Positions 28,116 through 35,532 of a stretch of DNA of 37,802 nt are shown piece after piece. The stretch comes from Opitutaceae bacterium (GTDB taxonomy: Bacteria; Verrucomicrobiota; Verrucomicrobiia; Opitutales; Opitutaceae). The notes beneath the pieces are model-generated. The model was not told the origin of the DNA, ran no database searches, and saw only the letters and a program-made list of their open reading frames with translations. The translations under genes were made by a program, and so were the position numbers. The stretch is from the NCBI GenBank assembly GCA_028281165.1, contig JANQKI010000068.1, positions 1 to 37,802 on the forward strand, written 5' to 3'. Positions within the stretch are counted from its first letter, which is position 1. Each line of letters opens with the position of its first letter.

Positions 28116-28199
28116 CTAAGGCATGCAGCCAATACCAACAGCCAACCAAGGAACAATCATCGCCAGAAAAACCGAGGCCACTTCAATCAGCAAATTCAC
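28116..28199 (-). CDS. Possible very small single-helix membrane peptide
   Basis: A 27-codon frame from GTG 28199 to TAG. It contains one uninterrupted hydrophobic stretch (LLIEVASVFLAMIVPWLAVG) long enough to cross a membrane. A GAGG motif lies directly before the GTG and 6 nt before an in-frame TTG at 28193, the more plausible start. It sits between htpG and the 94-residue gene. Chance is possible at this length. Confidence 0.22.
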   Translation of the reverse strand: MNLLIEVASVFLAMIVPWLAVGIGCMP

Positions 28200-28289
28200 C
28201 CTCACAGTGGGGAGCTAATCATGAAAGAAGATAAAAGGGCAAAAGGGTTATCCGCGCGCTCCCCTGTATGGCAGGTCCAAAATGCGAAC

Positions 28290-30329
28290 CTACGCCAGCT
28301 GATTCGCCTCTACGATTAGATTCGCGACGAGGTCAGCGATCTCAACAGGATCCTCTACCTTTTCGCTTTCGATCAAAAGCGCGCTGTTGTATATTAAATT
28401 CAAATATGATTTCAGCTTAGACTCTTTTCCCGAACCACTGCATAGTTCCTTCAAAACCTTCACCATTTCGTGGTTCGGATTCAACTCTAGAATCTTCTGC
28501 GCCCGATACATTGTGTGGTTATTCTCTCGATACAACCTCTCCATATTCATACTATATCCAACCGTATCGCTCACCAAACAGGTTGGACTTTTCCGGAGTC
28601 GCTTCGATAGACGGACATCTTTTACTTTTCCCTCGAGGGCATCTCTAGCAAATTCCAGCATCTTTTCGAAATTTTCGTCATCGCAGCTTCCATTCTCGTC
28701 TGAATCTTTACTTTCCCCGCTCTTTTCTTCTTTATTGTTCTCTCTGTCCTCCTTCTCGGCATCCGACTTATTGCCAAAATCTAAATTGATTTCTCCCCGC
28801 TGGATAGATCGTACTTTCTTCTCTTGGTACTCTCGCAAGTTCTGAATCATAGGCTCGTCTATTTTGTCTGTGAAATAGAGAACCTCGACACCGCGTTCTT
28901 TAAAGATTTCCATCTGGGGAAGGCACTCGACCGCAGCACGATCTTCGCCGGTTACATAAAAGATTTCATCCTGACCCTCGGGCATGTTCTCCACATATGC
29001 AGCCAGCGTTCTTCCACAGTCCGCAGGAGTCGACGAATCAAAGACCAGCAAGTCCTGAAGCTTCTCGCCATAGCTGTATTCAGAGAAAATCGCTCCTTTG
29101 AAAACCTTGCCGAATTCGTCCCACAACTCCTTGTATCGCTTCTGGTCATTTTTAAGGATCTTCTTGAATGAGCCGATAACTTTTTTTTCTATGACATTCC
29201 GTATGGCCTTTAGCTGGCGATCATGCTGCAGCAACTCTCTGGATATATTCAGAGAAAGGTCCGCTGTATCGACGATCCCACGCACGAACTTGAAGGCTTC
29301 GGGCAACAGGGCATCGCAAGTTTCGAATATTAAAACGTTCCTATTAAACAGCTGCACGCCCTTCTGCTTGCCACCTGTATAAAGATCATATGGGGCCTTA
29401 GAAGGAATAAAGAGTAGCGCTGAGAACTCAATAGTCCCCTCTCCCTTAAAATGCAGTACTTCAGCAGGCTCATTGTAGTCGTGGAACTGCTGCTTGTAGA
29501 ATTCTTTGTAGTCCTTGTCGCTTAGCTCCTTCTTGTCTTTCTCCCAAATTGGCTGAATAGAGTTGATTGTTTTCTCCGTGACGACGGTTTCCTTTTTCCC
29601 CTGAACGATCTTCCCTTCTTTATCTTTAACAGACTCCTCTGTATAGAAATTCATCCGAATCGGATATTTGATGAAGTTGCAGCACTTCTGCACGTGTTTT
29701 TGTATGGTGTATTGGTTTAGAAAATTCTCATCGAAATCTTTTTCCTTTTCGGGAATCCCGTCGTCTCGCAAGTGGAGGATAACACGGGTGCCTCTTTCAT
29801 ATAGGTCAATCTCTTCAATCTGATAATTCCCATCGCCGGAGGATACCCATCGAACGCCCATATCGTTTTGAGCATGCCGGGTTTCTATCGTAACCTTATC
29901 AGCTACAATGAATGAGGAATAAAACCCGACGCCGAATTGACCTATCAGTTCACTTTCGATAGCCAGTTTGTCTTTCTTTTCGAGCAAATCGTGGAATTTC
30001 TTGGAACCCGATTGAGCAATAGTACCTATATTTTCCACTACCTCGTCAAATGTCATGCCAATCCCGTTATCGAAAATAGACAGAACATTATTCTCCCTGT
30101 CTATCTCGATGAAAATCGATAATTCTTCATTACCTTCGACGAGATCCCTTTCCGTAAGAGATAAAATTCGATACTTATCAAGAGCGTCCGACGCATTCGA
30201 AATCAACTCGCGCAGAAATACTTCTTTATTTGAATACACTGAGTTGATCAGAATGTTCAGCAGTTGATTTACCTCGGCTTTAAATTTTCGAGTGGATTTC
30301 CTAGGTCTAGATACAATTTCTGTTGTCAT
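28290..30329 (-). CDS. htpG: Hsp90-family chaperone HtpG
   Basis: 679 residues. The N-terminal GHKL ATPase motifs are all present: ELISNASDALDK (about residue 42-53), DNGIGM, GTIAQSGSKKF and GQFGVGFYSSF. The middle domain (LFNRNVLIFETCDALLPEAF, then SREL) and the C-terminal dimerisation part (KDVRLSKRLRKSPTCLVSD, FELNPNHEMVK-like) follow. It is longer than the E. coli protein (624 aa), mainly because of an acidic, low-complexity insert (many Glu, Asp, Lys, Ser) before the C-terminal domain. It is directly downstream of the NusG paralogue (62-bp gap) and upstream of the megasynthases. HtpG is known to be needed for albicidin, colibactin and yersiniabactin production in other bacteria, so a chaperone role for these large enzymes is plausible. 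A self-resistance copy of a drug target is the alternative. Confidence 0.97.
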   Translation of the reverse strand: MTTEIVSRPRKSTRKFKAEVNQLLNILINSVYSNKEVFLRELISNASDALDKYRILSLTERDLVEGNEELSIFIEIDRENNVLSIFDNGIGMTFDEVVENIGTIAQSGSKKFHDLLEKKDKLAIESELIGQFGVGFYSSFIVADKVTIETRHAQNDMGVRWVSSGDGNYQIEEIDLYERGTRVILHLRDDGIPEKEKDFDENFLNQYTIQKHVQKCCNFIKYPIRMNFYTEESVKDKEGKIVQGKKETVVTEKTINSIQPIWEKDKKELSDKDYKEFYKQQFHDYNEPAEVLHFKGEGTIEFSALLFIPSKAPYDLYTGGKQKGVQLFNRNVLIFETCDALLPEAFKFVRGIVDTADLSLNISRELLQHDRQLKAIRNVIEKKVIGSFKKILKNDQKRYKELWDEFGKVFKGAIFSEYSYGEKLQDLLVFDSSTPADCGRTLAAYVENMPEGQDEIFYVTGEDRAAVECLPQMEIFKERGVEVLYFTDKIDEPMIQNLREYQEKKVRSIQRGEINLDFGNKSDAEKEDRENNKEEKSGESKDSDENGSCDDENFEKMLEFARDALEGKVKDVRLSKRLRKSPTCLVSDTVGYSMNMERLYRENNHTMYRAQKILELNPNHEMVKVLKELCSGSGKESKLKSYLNLIYNSALLIESEKVEDPVEIADLVANLIVEANQLA

Positions 30330-30392
30330 TTTTAGTTTTTATTTTTTCAGATCAACGCTCACTTTTCATAAATATGTCCATTCAATTTATAA

Positions 30393-30917
30393 TTATGTTA
30401 CAGTAGCGGCGTTTTGACTATCGATAATAGTCACATCCTCCGATGGAATCTTCACTGGAACTTTTTGACCCAGAAGATCAAGGAGTATACATATTCTATT
30501 ACCAGAGTTAGAAGCATTTATAATTCTTCCTATATGGGTTCTAAATGGACCATATTGTATTTGAGCCATTTTCTGAATTTCTACTTTTGGTTCTTCAATA
30601 AACAGAATGTCATCACTATTCAATTTCTCTCGAAGACAGTACACAAATTCATCGGGAATCGAAGGTATGTGAGAGCCGAATTTAAGGACTTTGCTCACAC
30701 CCCGTATAAATCTAAGTTCATGGAGATGCTGATAAATATCGAATTTTGCGAATGCATAGCATGGGAACAAGGCCTCAGTGAAGCGTTTCTTGCCATTCCT
30801 AGTTTTTCTTATTTGCGAAATCCGAGGACAAAAAACTTCAAGGCCAAGTTCATCGTAGATATTTTTGGAAGTTACCATTTCCTTCTTATTTAGAGTTCTA
30901 TAGCAATACCATTTCAT
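30393..30917 (-). CDS. NusG paralogue (RfaH/LoaP/UpxY type transcription antiterminator)
   Basis: About 174 residues. It has an N-terminal NGN domain (MKWYCYRTLNKKE, then LFPCYAFAKFDI and FIRGVSKVL) and a C-terminal KOW segment (YGPFRTHIGRIINASN, then RICILLDLLGQKV). I place the start at ATG 30917, preceded by GGAGG at 30929-30933. An upstream GTG at 30935 would add six residues and overlap that site. Members of this family ride on RNA polymerase and allow it to read through long operons. LoaP does so for polyketide operons in Bacillus, TaA is found in a Myxococcus antibiotic cluster, and RfaH acts on long surface and toxin operons. As the first gene of a roughly 30-kb one-strand cluster it is probably a cluster-specific antiterminator. 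Confidence 0.9.
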   Translation of the reverse strand: MKWYCYRTLNKKEMVTSKNIYDELGLEVFCPRISQIRKTRNGKKRFTEALFPCYAFAKFDIYQHLHELRFIRGVSKVLKFGSHIPSIPDEFVYCLREKLNSDDILFIEEPKVEIQKMAQIQYGPFRTHIGRIINASNSGNRICILLDLLGQKVPVKIPSEDVTIIDSQNAATVT

Positions 30918-30928
30918 TGTACCAATAT

Positions 30929-30933
30929 CCTCC
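30929..30933 (-). promoter_or_regulatory. Strong Shine-Dalgarno site that sets the NusG-paralogue start
   Basis: GGAGG on the minus strand, 11 nt before ATG 30917. It is one of the few near-consensus ribosome sites in the window and argues against the upstream GTG start. Confidence 0.6.
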
Positions 30934-31004
30934 ACATTCTATTCACACGTTGTTTCCAAATGCTCATTAGAATTAATAAAGACCCATAATGAAGGCTGGT
31001 CATG

Positions 31005-31034
31005 ATAAGACCATCACGATAAAATAAGACCGTC
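31005..31034. repeat. Direct repeat ATAAGACC[A/G]TC, two copies 19 bp apart
   Basis: Copies at 31005-31015 and 31024-31034; a looser copy (AATAAAGACCC) lies near 30976. On the minus strand they read GA[C/T]GGTCTTAT and sit 90-120 bp before the NusG-paralogue start. Same-face spacing would suit an operator or activator site. Confidence 0.4.
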
Positions 31035-31081
31035 CTTATAAGCTATGAAATGCCTATAAATAGCACTCGAAGACCTGCAAT

Positions 31082-31097
31082 GGCTGAACCTTCAGCC
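31082..31097. repeat. Inverted repeat GGCTGAA-CC-TTCAGCC
   Basis: Perfect 7-bp arms with a 2-bp centre, next to a second palindrome, CCGATCGG (31096-31103), and an A/T run. The 2-nt centre is too tight for an RNA loop without opening inner pairs, so a DNA operator is as likely as a terminator. Confidence 0.4.
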
Positions 31098-31475
31098 GAT
31101 CGGAAATATATTTTTTCCTAATCTTATAAAACCTATAGCTCGCTATCCAAATATAGACAAAGCGCTGCCATCGGTCAGATTCGAAAAAACTCACATACAA
31201 TTATAAATTAATAGAACGCCTACAAACTATAATCAGGAAATAATCATTAGGGTAAAATGACTACAAGCTAGATGTAAAATTCGTAAGCTTATGTTGGATT
31301 AGTCAAATTTATTGATTCTTATGCTTGGGAATGCAAGAACTTTTAAAAAAAATACGATTATTTCTTCACTCTTAAGAAGACTGACACAATAATAATGTTA
31401 CAGCAGAATTACAGCTAATGTTTCACAGGAGTGAGAATGCATTTATTGAAAATTCTACGATCTTTTATTGAAGAC

Positions 31476-31509
31476 ATCTTAGTAAGAATTAACACTGTCT
31501 TACTAAGAT
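31476..31509. repeat. Inverted repeat with 11-bp perfect arms
   Basis: Arms ATCTTAGTAAG and CTTACTAAGAT are separated by 12 bp. Each arm is itself TTAGTAAG-like. It lies about 560-590 bp before the NusG-paralogue start. There is no T-run beside it, so it is more likely a protein-binding site than a terminator. Confidence 0.5.
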
Positions 31510-31995
31510 ACATGGAAGAGGTTAAATCTGGTCCAATCAGCCATAATTAAAAGCGTTTCGAGGCAAAGCTCACTCAAGCAAAATCTATAATCGTATGTTG
31601 TAAGCGATGGAGACAACGCCACTAACCCTTTAGTGATATTAGTAAATCGTCTGATTCTATGTATTTGATATAAGATATACTGCAATGCATTAAGCCTTAT
31701 CTTCTAGAAGAGTTGTAGACATGTTAAAGACCACATTTACCGAAGCCTCAAGCTCAACACATCAAGTAGAACCGAATCTTTTACCTTCCTCTGATCTATG
31801 TTGTAACAAGATTCTGCTGCCTTGCATCTAATCGACACTGTAAAATGTCGCCGTGACTTATTATGAAGACTGCATCTAAACAACCGCTATCAATCTCAAA
31901 TTATCAGAAAGTTTGATATCAGTTCAGCCAGCATTAACATGCAAGATTAGTAAAAAACCTCATACGTTATATGAATTGCTGAAGGATTTCGACGC

Positions 31996-32178
31996 TTGCC
32001 CCTCTTCGCTCTTGTTCTCGCAGCCATCTTCATATTCTTCAGCCTAATCAACCCACCTCCGTCTCGGAAAAATAGATTTCCTGACCGAAAAAACACCGAA
32101 ATTCAAACAAGCGACGAAACGATATGGTACAAAGAATTTCGGATTCTGGTGGTCTATCTACATCATTGCCTTTATTAG
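31996..32178 (+). pseudogene. Doubtful remnant of a small membrane protein
   Basis: A TTG frame with AAGGA about 9 nt upstream begins with a hydrophobic segment (LFALVLAAIFIFFSLI) and a basic stretch. The adjacent frame near 32145-32200 continues with a second hydrophobic run (FWWSIYIIAFISFYHRLLRP, then stop). A single frameshift would join the two. I do not recognise a family; chance is quite possible. Confidence 0.2.
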
Positions 32179-32273
32179 CTTCTATCATCGTCTTCTAAGG
32201 CCTTAGTCCGAAGAATCATTCGTCGCTGGCAAAAACAATAAGGGAAAAATTGGAACATTGAGATTGGATTTTG

Positions 32274-32301
32274 AACCGCGAACGGTTGAATACCTTCAAC
32301 C
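32274..32301 (-). terminator. Two competing hairpins at the end of the araC-type gene
   Basis: On the transcript strand, GGTTGAA-GGTA-TTCAACC (32301-32284) overlaps the stop codon. It partly competes with AACCG-TTCG-CGGTT (32287-32274), a C(UUCG)G tetraloop. There is no uninterrupted U-tract right after, so termination strength is uncertain. Confidence 0.4.
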
Positions 32302-33180
32302 TCTCTCCGACTTCAAATACTGCCCGGGCGTTAGCCCGGTTTGCTTTTTGAATACGCGATAGAAATACGCCACGTCATTGAAACCGGACTCGTAGCAGGC
32401 GTATAAAATATGGCCTGTCTCCTTTAAACGCTCGCGCGAATACTCGATCCTCTTCCGAGTCACATATCGATTAAACGTCTCGCCAGAGAGCTTCTTGAAG
32501 AGCTCAGTAAATCGTCGCGGCGACAATCCGCATTTCGTCGCCATATCTTCAATACGATGCGGCATGTAGGGAATTTCATCGAGATAGTCGATAGCGCCCG
32601 CAACCGCCCTTTCGCTAGAGAGCGAGCGTTCCGTCTCCGCCTCGCATTCGCCTCGGGCGAGACGCGTCAGCAAATCTCCAACGGACGACTTCAGGATAGT
32701 ACGCCATCCCCTTCGCCGCCGACTCTGCTCTCTCAAGCAGGATCGCAGGATTTCAATCAGCCCGCCCCGGTGAAACGCAGTACACGCCCGCAGAGCCACT
32801 CCCACCTCGTTACGACTGATCGCCGTATTCCACAATTCGCCCCACTCCACTTCATCATGCAAAAACAGGCGATCCGAAAGACAGAGAATAACCAAGGTTA
32901 GCGGTTCTTTAGGATCATCGGTAAATCGATGCGGCCAAGCCGAAGGTATGAGTAAAAAATCATCCTTGGCTATCGGAGTAGAGCCGGTCTGCCCCTCCAA
33001 ATGGCCTTTTCCTACAGCCACCCAACAGATTTTGCGAAACGGCCACACCCCTAAATCCATCTCGAAACCGACATCGTGGTGACTCTCCAAAATAAGGATT
33101 TCTCCTTCCCTCAAGCTGACTTCGGCAGGCCGTAGTCTGCGAAAATGCGTTCCTCCACCTCTCATTGCCGGATAATACAA
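32296..33180 (-). CDS. AraC-family transcriptional regulator
   Basis: 294 residues from TTG 33180; ATG 33165 (MRGGGTHF) is the likelier start. The N-terminal half is a cupin-like sensor (SLREGEILILESHHDVGF, DDFLLIPSAWPHRF). The C-terminal ~100 residues carry the double helix-turn-helix (IEDMATKCGLSPRRFTELFK, then CYESGFNDVAYFYRVFKKQT and GLTPGQY). It is divergent from the O-demethylase operon across 118 bp, so it probably controls that operon in response to a methoxylated or sugar ligand. It could instead act on the fucosidase region. Confidence 0.93.
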   Translation of the reverse strand: MYYPAMRGGGTHFRRLRPAEVSLREGEILILESHHDVGFEMDLGVWPFRKICWVAVGKGHLEGQTGSTPIAKDDFLLIPSAWPHRFTDDPKEPLTLVILCLSDRLFLHDEVEWGELWNTAISRNEVGVALRACTAFHRGGLIEILRSCLREQSRRRRGWRTILKSSVGDLLTRLARGECEAETERSLSSERAVAGAIDYLDEIPYMPHRIEDMATKCGLSPRRFTELFKKLSGETFNRYVTRKRIEYSRERLKETGHILYACYESGFNDVAYFYRVFKKQTGLTPGQYLKSERG

Positions 33181-33298
33181 TCAACGAATGCTAGTAATTC
33201 CAAGATAATCCAACCGCATTTGGTAATCTGTCTAGAACGAAAACAAGCGTTCCTTTCGCGCAGGGACGCCCGATTAGATTCTCCAAATTACCCGAGCC
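33181..33298. promoter_or_regulatory. Divergent promoter region between araC-type gene and O-demethylase operon
   Basis: 118 bp that must contain both promoters and probably the regulator's binding site. I cannot point to clear boxes or a direct repeat. Confidence 0.45.
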
Positions 33299-34654
33299 AT
33301 GCAATTAACGACAAAAACCAAAAGTCTAGAAGATAAGCTTCAAACGCACCCCAACCCAGTTGAGATGCTTCGCAACGCGAAGGTCGGAGGCTACGCCTTC
33401 CCGTTTCCAGGAGAATACACCAACTGGCGGGACGAACAGGAAGCATGGTTGAACAGCGTCGTCATTTTCGATCAGTCCTTCCACATGACCGACGTCTACT
33501 TCGAAGGCCCTGACGTCCGTCGCCTCATCTCCGACCTTGGCGTCAACACCCTAAAAAACTTCGGAGCAGATAAAGCCAAGCAGCTTGTCGCTTGTAACCA
33601 TGAAGGCTACGTTATCGGCGATGCGATTCTCTTCGGCCATACCGACGAAAGAATAAGTGTCGTAGGTCGCCCTTCAGTGCCGAATTGGGTGGATTTCAAC
33701 GCTCGCCACGGCAACTACGACGTCGAGATCACCCGCGACGAGCGCACCGTCAGCAACGCGGGCGACCGTCTCATATTTCGCTACCAAATCCAAGGCCCCA
33801 ACGCGCTGGACCTAATCGCGAAAGCGAGCGAAGAGCCCCTGCCGAAAATCAAATTCTTCAATCTCGGAAACCTCACAATCGCAGGCAAAAAGGTAAGAGC
33901 CCTCAACCATAGCATGTCACGCGCGAAGGGTCTGGAAATCCATGGCCCGATAGAGGATCGAGAAGTCGTCTTAGAGGCGATACTCGCGGTTGGAGACGAA
34001 TTTGGACTTCGCCGCGGCGGAAGCCGCTCCTATTCCACCGTGTCTCCCGAGAGCGGATGGATTCCCTCCCCAATGCCGGCCATCTATGCAGGCGAATCCA
34101 TGAAGCCCTACCGCGAATGGCTGCCTGCCGACGGCTTCGAAGCCAACGCCTCTCTCGGCGGAAGCTTCGTGTCCGATCGAATCGAGGACTATTATCAAAC
34201 GCCATGGGATCTTGGATACGGGCGTCACGTCAAATTCGATCACGATTTCATCGGGCGGGATGCCTTGGAGCGTTTGGCGGATCAACCGCATCGCCAAAAA
34301 GTCTGGCTCGAGTGGAATGACGAAGACGTCATGCGCGTATTCGCAAGTCAACTCGGCCACGGCGATCGCTTCAAGTACATGGAGACGCCAAATGCCTACT
34401 ATTCCATCCTTCCCTTCGACCGGGTTATGCTGGGAGATCAAATGGTAGGGCTCTCCACCTACACCGTTTTTACCGCCAACGTAGGCCATTGGTTCTCCCT
34501 CGCCATGATAGACGAATCCGCCGTGGAAGACGGAAAGGAAGTACGCGTCGTCTGGGGCGAGGAAAACGGAGGCACCGTCAAACCGATCGTCGAACCCCAC
34601 GTTCAGACGGAAATCAGGGCGGAGATTAGCGTCAAGCGCCTCAATGAACGCTAG
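33299..34654 (+). CDS. Tetrahydrofolate-dependent O-demethylase, LigM/DesA type (GcvT fold)
   Basis: 451 residues, close to LigM of Sphingobium (about 471). Family stretches recognised from memory include NWRDEQEAW, FDQSFHMTD, GRPSVPNW, SPESGWIPSPMPAIY, YREWLPADGFEA, GGSFVSDRIEDYY, KFDHDFIGRDALE and VWGEENGG. LigM and DesA move the methyl group of vanillate, 3-O-methylgallate or syringate to THF, giving 5-methyl-THF. The substrate here cannot be told from sequence; another methoxylated aromatic or a methylated sugar-linked compound is possible. It is the first gene of a tight operon with purU (11-bp overlap) and a metF-like gene, which would process the 5-methyl-THF. ATG 33299 is the start; there is no strong ribosome site. 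Confidence 0.88.
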   Translation: MQLTTKTKSLEDKLQTHPNPVEMLRNAKVGGYAFPFPGEYTNWRDEQEAWLNSVVIFDQSFHMTDVYFEGPDVRRLISDLGVNTLKNFGADKAKQLVACNHEGYVIGDAILFGHTDERISVVGRPSVPNWVDFNARHGNYDVEITRDERTVSNAGDRLIFRYQIQGPNALDLIAKASEEPLPKIKFFNLGNLTIAGKKVRALNHSMSRAKGLEIHGPIEDREVVLEAILAVGDEFGLRRGGSRSYSTVSPESGWIPSPMPAIYAGESMKPYREWLPADGFEANASLGGSFVSDRIEDYYQTPWDLGYGRHVKFDHDFIGRDALERLADQPHRQKVWLEWNDEDVMRVFASQLGHGDRFKYMETPNAYYSILPFDRVMLGDQMVGLSTYTVFTANVGHWFSLAMIDESAVEDGKEVRVVWGEENGGTVKPIVEPHVQTEIRAEISVKRLNER

Positions 34655-35510
34655 CGATTCAACCACATTGCGCCTCGTCGCCGATTGCCTAGACCAACCA
34701 GGCATCGTGGCCAAGGTTTCGGGCTACATCGCCCAGCAAGGAGCATCCATCACAGAAGCGGGCCAATACGAGGACTCACGCTCGAAGACCTTCTTCATGC
34801 GCTATGTCATCGCCACCCCTACCTCAGGCTTCTCCATAGACGATTTCTCAGAGGGTTTCAAATCGATCGCGGACACGCTGAACATGAACTGGCGAATCGT
34901 CGACGTATCCAAAAAACAACGCCTCGCGATCCTGGTCAGCCAACACGACCACTGTCTAGCCTATCTGCTGCATCGCTGGAAAGTTGGCGACCTCCCCTTC
35001 GAGCTTCCCAGCGTGATCTCCAATCACGATACGCTGCGCGAACTAGTCGAATGGTACGGTATACCCTTCCATAACATCCCTATCCGCAAAGAGGACAAGC
35101 AAGCCGGTTTCGAAGCCACTGCAGAGAAAATCGAAGAAGCCGCTCCAGACGCGATCGTATTGGCCCGTTACATGCAGATTTTCCCGCCGTGGCTCTGCCA
35201 AAAGTATCGCCACCGAGTCATCAATATTCATCACAGTTTTCTTCCGTCCTTCGTAGGCGCCAAACCTTATCATCAAGCGGAAGAACGAGGCGTAAAGCTA
35301 ATCGGGGCGACCTGCCACTACGTCACGGAAGAATTGGATGCAGGACCCATCATCGAGCAAGACGTCACCCGCGTGAAGCACAACCACAGTATCAGAGACA
35401 TGATGCGATTGGGTAAAGACATCGAAAATACCGTATTGGCGCGTGGACTACGTTATCACCTGGAGGACCGAATCCTCGTCCATGGCAACAAGTGTATTGT
35501 ATTCGCCTAA
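34644..35510 (+). CDS. purU: Formyltetrahydrofolate deformylase
   Basis: 288 residues, the usual PurU length. There is an N-terminal ACT domain (LRLVADCLDQPGIVAKVSGY, residues 8-90) and a formyl-transferase fold with the catalytic set in INIHHSFLPSFVGAKPYH, then GATCHYVTEELDAGPIIEQD. The enzyme releases formate from 10-formyl-THF. It overlaps the end of the O-demethylase gene by 11 bp, implying coupled translation. Together with the reductase it would close a methyl-to-formate oxidation route. In chloromethane-degrading Methylobacterium, purU also sits with a short metF. Confidence 0.96.
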   Translation: MNASDSTTLRLVADCLDQPGIVAKVSGYIAQQGASITEAGQYEDSRSKTFFMRYVIATPTSGFSIDDFSEGFKSIADTLNMNWRIVDVSKKQRLAILVSQHDHCLAYLLHRWKVGDLPFELPSVISNHDTLRELVEWYGIPFHNIPIRKEDKQAGFEATAEKIEEAAPDAIVLARYMQIFPPWLCQKYRHRVINIHHSFLPSFVGAKPYHQAEERGVKLIGATCHYVTEELDAGPIIEQDVTRVKHNHSIRDMMRLGKDIENTVLARGLRYHLEDRILVHGNKCIVFA

Positions 35511-35532
35511 CGGATTCAAACTTCGAAAATCC

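Larger units (their letters stand above)
30936..32273. other. 1.3-kb AT-rich intergenic region upstream of the cluster
   Basis: No convincing gene. It holds direct repeats (31005-31034), a tight inverted repeat (31082-31097), an 11-bp-arm inverted repeat (31476-31509) and a doubtful membrane-peptide frame (31996-32178). The cluster promoter must lie here, but I cannot assign -35/-10 boxes with confidence. The AT content is visibly higher than in the genes on either side. Confidence 0.6.

Noticed and set aside
31503..31685. 60-codon minus-strand frame in the AT-rich upstream region
   Set aside because: No family resemblance, no ribosome site, and it begins and ends in repeat-rich non-coding sequence.
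34057..34714. 247-codon minus-strand frame opposite the O-demethylase gene
   Set aside because: The plus strand encodes an unmistakable LigM-type protein here; the opposite frame has no motif of its own.
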